From: Synechococcales cyanobacterium PMM_0003
GTDB taxonomy: Bacteria > Cyanobacteriota > Cyanobacteriia > Pseudanabaenales > Pseudanabaenaceae
Assembly: GCA_949128015.1 (NCBI GenBank)
Contig: CASBRC010000354.1
Location: forward strand, 1-10,675
DNA: 10,675 nucleotides
Direction of reading: 5' to 3'
Numbering within the stretch: position 1 is the stretch's first letter; each line of letters begins with the position of its first letter. This document shows, piece after piece, positions 7,047 to 10,675 of the stretch. The position numbers and the translations under genes were made by a program. The notes beneath the pieces are model-generated. The model saw only the letters and a list, made by a program, of their open reading frames with translations, did not search any database and was not told the origin of the DNA.

Positions 7047-7050
7047 GTGA
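6961..7050 (+). CDS. Possible 29-codon upstream ORF overlapping the RodZ-like start
   Basis: The ATG at 6961 opens 29 codons (beginning MPHLKLVALQIRLKAK) and ends at TGA 7048-7050. The stop overlaps the GTG start of the following gene (7047-7049) in the sequence GTGA, the geometry of translational coupling. No Shine-Dalgarno sequence precedes the ATG, and 29 open codons can arise by chance. I do not recognise the peptide. It may be noise, a leader ORF, or a hint that the true start of the downstream gene is different. Confidence 0.2.
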   Translation: MPHLKLVALQIRLKAKLGMLVDLVSSYMS

Positions 7051-8045
7051 GTATTGTGAACATTACAACCTCGAAGCAAGCAGAGAAATTAGCAGAAATC
7101 GGAGCGCAGTTTAAGCGTGTTCGCGAAGACAAGGATCTATCGATTCCTCATTTGACTGCTACGACATTAATTTCTGAGCGCTACTTGCGAGCAATCGAAA
7201 ATGGTGAAATGGATTCATTGCCTGAGCCTATCTATGTAAGGGGCTTTATCCGTAAGTATGGAGATGCCTTGGGCGTTGGCGATCTTTCGGAAGATTTTCC
7301 TCTAGATTCTGTTTTACCTGACCGAAAGTGGGCGGGGAGTGCTGCCGCTGAACTTCGTCCTTTACATCTTTATGCGCTTTATGTAGGTGTGATAGCAGGA
7401 GCCGTCAGTCTTTTAGCAACATTTTTAAACTCACCTGATGCTAACAAGATTAACGACAGTCAAACTAGTTTTAGTGATTCTGCTCAGATAAGTTCTGCAA
7501 AGTCTAACAAATCTGTTGAAGCTGTAGATTTGTTGCCAAAAATTGGCGGTCTAGAAATCTTACGACAGACAGTTTCAGTTCCAGTTGCGATCGCAAATCC
7601 TGCGAGTATCCCTGTGGCTACCATCCCGACTGAAGTAAAAAATCAAGCAACTACCCCAAACTCTGCAAATTCTGGACTAAGCAATCTGCTGTCTAATTGG
7701 GCAAGTAGTAATATTGCTTCAACTAATCCAGATCCAAACAGTGTAGTTCTAGCCAATGGTAACTTTGAATTTGTTGGTAATAAACCAGTAAATGTAGGCA
7801 TCGTCATGCAGGGTGAATCTTGGCTAAGAATTACGGTCGATGGTCAGACTGAGTTTGAGGGCGTACTTAATGAGGGTAAAAAGTTAGCTTGGTCAGGCGA
7901 TCGCCAAATTTCAATTCGGGCTGGTAATGCTTCGTCAGTAGCCCTGAGTTATAACAATCAGCCAATCAAGCTACTTGGTAAAGAAGGAGAAGTTGCTGAA
8001 AGACTATTTGGCAATAATCAGGCTAGTAGTAACATCAGAAGATAA
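7047..8045 (+). CDS. RodZ-like membrane protein: N-terminal helix-turn-helix, TM segment, C-terminal DUF4115-type domain
   Basis: A single-pass membrane protein of RodZ-type architecture (332 aa). Residues about 15-75 form a Cro/Xre-type HTH_25 (IGAQFKRVREDKDLSIPHLTATTLISERYLRAIENG, then LPEPIYVRGFIRKYGDAL). A transmembrane helix follows at about 107-127 (LYALYVGVIAGAVSLLATFL). A Ser/Thr/Asn/Pro-rich linker runs from about 130 to 235. A beta-rich DUF4115-type domain spans about 247-315 (VMQGESWLRITVDGQTEFEGVL ... ISIRAGNASSVALSYNNQPI). In bacteria such as E. coli RodZ links the actin homologue MreB to the cell wall; whether this cyanobacterial relative does so is unknown. The start is uncertain: GTG at 7047 or GTG at 7056 (MNITTSKQ), neither with a clear ribosome-binding site. 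The gene ends 14 nt before a strong terminator hairpin. Confidence 0.85.
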   Translation: MSIVNITTSKQAEKLAEIGAQFKRVREDKDLSIPHLTATTLISERYLRAIENGEMDSLPEPIYVRGFIRKYGDALGVGDLSEDFPLDSVLPDRKWAGSAAAELRPLHLYALYVGVIAGAVSLLATFLNSPDANKINDSQTSFSDSAQISSAKSNKSVEAVDLLPKIGGLEILRQTVSVPVAIANPASIPVATIPTEVKNQATTPNSANSGLSNLLSNWASSNIASTNPDPNSVVLANGNFEFVGNKPVNVGIVMQGESWLRITVDGQTEFEGVLNEGKKLAWSGDRQISIRAGNASSVALSYNNQPIKLLGKEGEVAERLFGNNQASSNIRR

Positions 8046-8056
8046 TATTTTCTCTT

Positions 8057-8107
8057 GACCCAAAAATGATTTGGAGGGCTTCGCCCTCCAAATCATTTTT
8101 GGTTTTT
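8057..8107. terminator. Bidirectional intrinsic terminator between convergent genes
   Basis: Arms 8060-8079 and 8083-8102 are perfect 20-bp reverse complements around the loop TTC, with apex GGAGGGC. TTTTT (8103-8107) follows on the plus strand. It begins 14 nt after the RodZ-like gene and faces the BFN gene coming from the right. On the minus strand the exit sequence is GGGTCAAGAG, without a T-run, so it should work best for the plus-strand gene. It shares the unpaired C next to a C-G closing pair with the other hairpins. Confidence 0.9.
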
Positions 8108-8112
8108 ATTTA

Positions 8113-8134
8113 ATTTGCGATTTATTTGCGATTT
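8113..8134. repeat. Tandem 11-bp duplication beside the BFN gene stop
   Basis: ATTTGCGATTT occurs twice without gap (8113-8123 and 8124-8134), ending immediately before the BFN stop codon (8135-8137). It is probably a small slippage duplication in the 3' untranslated region. No function is apparent. Confidence 0.75.
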
Positions 8135-8632
8135 TTAGTTGCTCTCAAGCCCGCTTTTTTTAACTAATTCTTCTGGGGTGAGCTTTGCCAAAAATTCACG
8201 AAATGCTCTTCTTTCGGCTTCGTCTGCATCCTGATCGACAGGTATAGAAGCTTCGAGGATCACTTCTTCCATCACCCAGATTGGACATTTGGCACGCACC
8301 GCGATTGCGATCGCATCACTAGGGCGGGCATCTATTTCCTTTTTGATATCTCCCTGCGAAACCGTGATTACCGCATAAAAAGTACTGTTTTTGAGAGCAT
8401 GTACCACGATCCGCTCAACAGTAATCCCCCAAGCATCCAAAAAATTGAGCATGAGATCATGCGTCATCGGTCGCTCTAGCGGTCTACCATCTAAAGCTCC
8501 AATTATTGCTTTGGCTTCGGCTTCACCGATCCAGATCGGTAACGCTCTTCGTTCTAAAGTGTCTCGCAGTAGGACGATAGGATTACGGCTGACCGCATCA
8601 ATAGCAATCCCAGCCACCTTCATTTCGATCAT
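8135..8632 (-). CDS. Bifunctional nuclease (BFN/DUF151) domain protein
   Basis: A small cytosolic protein made of one BFN domain (165 aa, the usual length). Family blocks are VLLRDTLERRALPIWIGEAEAKAI (20-43), RPLERPMTHDLM (50-61) and IDARPSDAIAIAVR (100-113). It ends in an acidic tail (DQDADEAERRAFREFLAKLTPEELVKKSG) that follows the domain in many cyanobacterial copies. Plant relatives have been described as nucleases acting on RNA and DNA; activity of bacterial members is little tested, so the name is a domain name rather than a proven role. The ATG at 8632 is chosen because a GAGGAAGG (8643-8650) lies 10 nt upstream; the alternative ATG at 8623 is too far from it. Convergent with the RodZ-like gene, divergent from gpsA. 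Confidence 0.92.
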   Translation of the reverse strand: MIEMKVAGIAIDAVSRNPIVLLRDTLERRALPIWIGEAEAKAIIGALDGRPLERPMTHDLMLNFLDAWGITVERIVVHALKNSTFYAVITVSQGDIKKEIDARPSDAIAIAVRAKCPIWVMEEVILEASIPVDQDADEAERRAFREFLAKLTPEELVKKSGLESN

Positions 8633-8833
8633 TGTTTGCTAGCCTTCCTCAAGAATTGAGCGAAAGTATTCCTCATCAATCAAAGCTCTTGATGTGATAT
8701 TGATAATTAAAGACGATCAACACCTAACTAGCAAGGGTTTTAAAACTTGAGAAGCTTTTGCAGGCTATTATATCACCGTCGCGATCTGGAGTCTGGCTTC
8801 TAGTCTTGTTTTTACTAGTGCTTAGCTTAATCC

Positions 8834-8884
8834 AACCCCAAAGGTGAGAGGCGGCGCAACGCGCCGCCTCTCACCTTTGGGTTT
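8834..8884. repeat. Long hairpin (21-bp stem) upstream of gpsA
   Basis: Arms 8837-8857 and 8861-8881 are perfect reverse complements around the loop AAC, with apex GCGGCGC identical to that of the hairpin at 5833-5875. C8836 and T8882 do not pair; two A-T pairs lie outside them. It stands in the 275-bp spacer between the divergent BFN gene and gpsA, 26 nt before the gpsA ATG, so it terminates neither. The rest of that spacer (8633-8833) shows the BFN ribosome-binding site and nothing else I can name. Confidence 0.9.
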
Positions 8885-8907
8885 AGTATCTATAAATTAT
8901 TTAAAAC

Positions 8908-9858
8908 ATGAAATCAGACTTAAAAAATGTGACGATCATTGGCGCTGGTGCGTGGGGATCGGCGTTAGCAAGTTTAGTCAAAACGAATCACCACCATGTT
9001 CAAATCTGGTCACGCCAAAGTCAAATTTCCCTAGCCGAAGCCGTCAGCGAAAGTGATGCCATTATTTCCGCTGCTTCCATGAAAGGAGTCAGATCGATCG
9101 CCGAAAAATTACAAACTGCTAAGCTCCTGCCCCATACAGTTTTAGTTAGTGCCACGAAGGGACTAGAACCCATCACAGGTCAAACTCCATCCCAAATCTG
9201 GCGATCACTGATCCCCGATCGCCCCCTTGTTGTTTTATCGGGACCAAATCTGTCTAAAGAAATTATGGATGGTAAACCCGCAGCAACGGTGGTGGCGAGT
9301 ACAGACGAAAAAGCTGCTCAATTCATCCAAAATATTTTTGCGTCGCGAAATTTTAGAGTCTACACAAATTCCGATCCGATTGGCGTGGAATTGGGCGGTA
9401 CGCTCAAAAATGTAATTGCGATCGCAGTTGGTGCTTGTGACGGTTTAAATCTGGGTACAAATGCCAAATCAGCCTTAATTACGCGATCGCTAATTGAAAT
9501 TATTCGCGTTGGTGTTTACTTTGGGGCGCAACCTGAAACTTTTTGGGGATTATCAGGCTTAGGCGACTTGCTCGCAACTTGCAATAGCAATCTCAGCCGT
9601 AATTATCAGGTGGGCTATGCGATCGCACAGGGTAAGAGCTTAGAATCTGCGATCGCCAATGTGGAGGGTACGGCGGAAGGGGTCAATACGGCGAATGTAT
9701 TGATCGAAATTTGCGATCGGCAAAATATCAGTGTTCCTGTTTCGCGTTATGTTTATCGGCTGCTCAAGGGCGAAATTACATTACGGCAAGCTGTTGAAGG
9801 ACTGATGGAGCGCGACCTAAAACCAGAAAATTTAGATGATCTCGAAGCGCCCGTATAA
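8908..9858 (+). CDS. gpsA: NAD(P)H-dependent glycerol-3-phosphate dehydrogenase GpsA
   Basis: Interconverts dihydroxyacetone phosphate and sn-glycerol-3-phosphate, supplying the backbone for membrane lipids. The nucleotide-binding motif is VTIIGAGAWGSALA (residues 8-21). Other family blocks are VSATKGLEP (80-88), VLSGPNLSKEI (109-119), GVELGGTLKNVIAIAVGACDGL (159-180) with the probable catalytic Lys167, and GLSGLGDLLATCNSNLSRN (214-232) with the substrate-binding Arg231. At 316 residues it is slightly shorter than the roughly 330 of E. coli GpsA. The shortening is near residues 36-45, where WSRQSQISLAEAV replaces a longer loop, as in the cyanobacterial forms I recall. The ATG at 8908 lies seven residues before the Rossmann strand; no Shine-Dalgarno sequence is evident. 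Monocistronic, or with the downstream sulfurtransferase 83 bp away. Confidence 0.96.
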   Translation: MKSDLKNVTIIGAGAWGSALASLVKTNHHHVQIWSRQSQISLAEAVSESDAIISAASMKGVRSIAEKLQTAKLLPHTVLVSATKGLEPITGQTPSQIWRSLIPDRPLVVLSGPNLSKEIMDGKPAATVVASTDEKAAQFIQNIFASRNFRVYTNSDPIGVELGGTLKNVIAIAVGACDGLNLGTNAKSALITRSLIEIIRVGVYFGAQPETFWGLSGLGDLLATCNSNLSRNYQVGYAIAQGKSLESAIANVEGTAEGVNTANVLIEICDRQNISVPVSRYVYRLLKGEITLRQAVEGLMERDLKPENLDDLEAPV

Positions 9859-9867
9859 TGGCGAGGC

Positions 9868-9916
9868 AACCTCAGAATATATAGCGCACGCGAAGCGTGC
9901 GCTATATATTCTGGGA
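9868..9916. repeat. Long hairpin between gpsA and the sulfurtransferase gene
   Basis: Arms 9873-9891 and 9895-9913 are perfect 19-bp reverse complements around the loop GAA. A T-G wobble and a C-G pair extend the stem to 9871/9915. The apex is CGCACGC and the left flank is AACCT, with C9870 unpaired. It begins about 10 nt after the gpsA stop and ends 26 nt before the next ATG. No T-tract follows on either strand, so efficient intrinsic termination is doubtful. Confidence 0.88.
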
Positions 9917-9941
9917 TTCTGTCCACCTACTTATTAACGCC

Positions 9942-10675
9942 ATGCCATCAACATCATTTAGGGATAGCAATAATCGTCATGTTGTTTCGGCAGCATGGCT
10001 TAACGCCCATCTTGACGATCCACAGCTTGTAATTGTGGACTGTCGATTTTCACTGATGGATCGGGATTTGGGTCGTCAGCAATATCTAGAAAGTCACATA
10101 GAGGGCGCATATTACCTAGATCTCAATCTTGATTTATCTAGTCCCGTCCAAAAACATGGCGGTCGTCATCCTCTGCCAGATATCAGCCAACTTGCCACTA
10201 AGTTCTCACAAATAGGCATAACTTCGGGCGAAACGATGGTCGTGGTTTACGATGATTCGCGCTTTGGATTTGGTTCTAGACTTTGGTGGTTATTGCGATA
10301 TATGGGGCATGAGCAAGTTGCAGTTCTCGATGGTGGCTTTGCGGGATGGCAAGCGCAGAACTATGCGACTAGTGCAGCAATTCCTCATGCAAAAGCTGGT
10401 GAATTTATTCCCAAATTACAAACTGAATGGGTTGTGGATATCGAAACGGTAAAAGCTCGAAAAGATTTATCAGAAGTAGTGTTAGTTGATTCGCGAGAAT
10501 GCGATCGCTATCGTGGTGAGCGAGAACCGATCGATCCGATCGCAGGGCATATCGAGGGTGCGGTTAACTATCCTTGGATGGAAGTTACTAATGAGCAAGG
10601 TTTTGCGATCGAGGATCAATGCGATCGCTGGCGGGAAGTGAAAAATGCTAAAGAAGTAATTGTTTACTGCGGTTC
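9942..10675 (+). CDS. Sulfurtransferase with tandem rhodanese domains (3' end outside the window)
   Basis: Two-domain rhodanese-type enzyme of the thiosulfate/3-mercaptopyruvate sulfurtransferase family, transferring a sulfane sulfur through a cysteine persulfide. 244 codons are present from the ATG at 9942. The N-terminal, non-catalytic domain shows VIVDCRFSLMDRDLGRQQYL (30-49), HIEGAYYLDL and GGRHPLP. Next comes VVVYDDSRFGFGSRLWWLLRYMGH, with Asp where the active Cys would be, and VLDGGFAGW. The catalytic domain begins at VLVDSRECDRYRGEREPIDPIAGHIEGAVNYPW. The window stops inside the active-site loop VYCGS, with Cys243 as the predicted nucleophile. The six-residue loop that separates thiosulfate from mercaptopyruvate specificity is mostly missing, so substrate cannot be assigned. 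Confidence 0.93.
   Translation, partial: MPSTSFRDSNNRHVVSAAWLNAHLDDPQLVIVDCRFSLMDRDLGRQQYLESHIEGAYYLDLNLDLSSPVQKHGGRHPLPDISQLATKFSQIGITSGETMVVVYDDSRFGFGSRLWWLLRYMGHEQVAVLDGGFAGWQAQNYATSAAIPHAKAGEFIPKLQTEWVVDIETVKARKDLSEVVLVDSRECDRYRGEREPIDPIAGHIEGAVNYPWMEVTNEQGFAIEDQCDRWREVKNAKEVIVYCG

Larger units (their letters stand above)
29..10628. repeat. HIP1 octamers (GCGATCGC) dispersed over the window
   Basis: By eye about 20 copies of the palindrome GCGATCGC occur, starting at 29, 302, 799, 2445, 4076, 5063, 5642, 5813, 6120, 6635, 6690, 7587, 7897, 8307, 9418, 9483, 9619, 9649, 10501 and 10621. They lie both inside genes and between them. This highly iterated palindrome is a known signature of many cyanobacterial genomes; its function is not settled. 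Confidence 0.9.

Noticed and set aside
9858..9884. ATG overlapping the gpsA stop (TAATG), giving an 8-codon ORF
   Set aside because: It stops inside the hairpin arm and is not in frame with the sulfurtransferase gene.
679..9916. CRISPR array or insertion-sequence ends
   Set aside because: The hairpins are not regularly spaced, have no constant repeat with spacers, and no transposase or cas gene lies in the window.

Overview
The window comes from a cyanobacterium. The octamer GCGATCGC (HIP1) occurs about 20 times by eye in 10.7 kb, where chance predicts far less than one. A nitrate-assimilation operon of the cyanobacterial nirA-nrt type fills the left half, behind a textbook NtcA-activated promoter. 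A Pseudanabaena-like filamentous lineage would fit, but that is only an impression; the sequence itself supports no more than 'cyanobacterium'. Both window edges cut through genes.

Left half (1-5753, minus strand, transcribed right to left): a 14-bp NtcA site with a -10 box spaced 22 bp away drives nirA (ferredoxin-nitrite reductase), nrtA (Tat-exported lipoprotein that binds nitrate/nitrite), nrtB (permease), nrtD (ATPase) and a second ATPase that is cut off at the left edge and is most likely nrtC. Together they import nitrate/nitrite by an ABC transporter and reduce nitrite to ammonium with electrons from ferredoxin. The order B-D-C differs from the usual A-B-C-D. The nrtA-nrtB and nrtD-nrtC spacers each hold a long perfect hairpin with no T-tract.

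Middle (5602-8107): a 379-bp divergent spacer carries the nirA promoter, its roughly 100-nt leader and two long hairpins. It is followed by a plus-strand RsuA/RluB-type pseudouridine synthase (5981-6724), a 322-bp AT-rich spacer, and a RodZ-like membrane protein with an N-terminal helix-turn-helix and a C-terminal DUF4115-type domain (7047-8045). That gene ends at a strong hairpin plus T-tract that also faces the convergent bifunctional-nuclease (BFN domain) gene (8632-8135, minus strand).

Right (8633-10675): a divergent spacer with another long hairpin, gpsA (NAD(P)H glycerol-3-phosphate dehydrogenase, 8908-9858), one more hairpin, and the first 244 codons of a two-domain rhodanese-type sulfurtransferase that runs off the right edge at its active-site cysteine.

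The protein genes are ordinary housekeeping and nitrogen-assimilation genes. The unexplained structure is the set of seven long, essentially perfect hairpins, all lying between genes. Five of them (5830-5876, 5924-5964, 8057-8103, 8834-8882, 9868-9916) share an architecture: a left flank A-C with that C unpaired, a stem closing on C-G, 17-21 bp of stem whose sequence differs from copy to copy, a GC-rich apex and a 3-nt loop. Two of the five lie in divergent spacers where they cannot terminate either neighbour. They look like a dispersed hairpin repeat family rather than a set of ordinary terminators.
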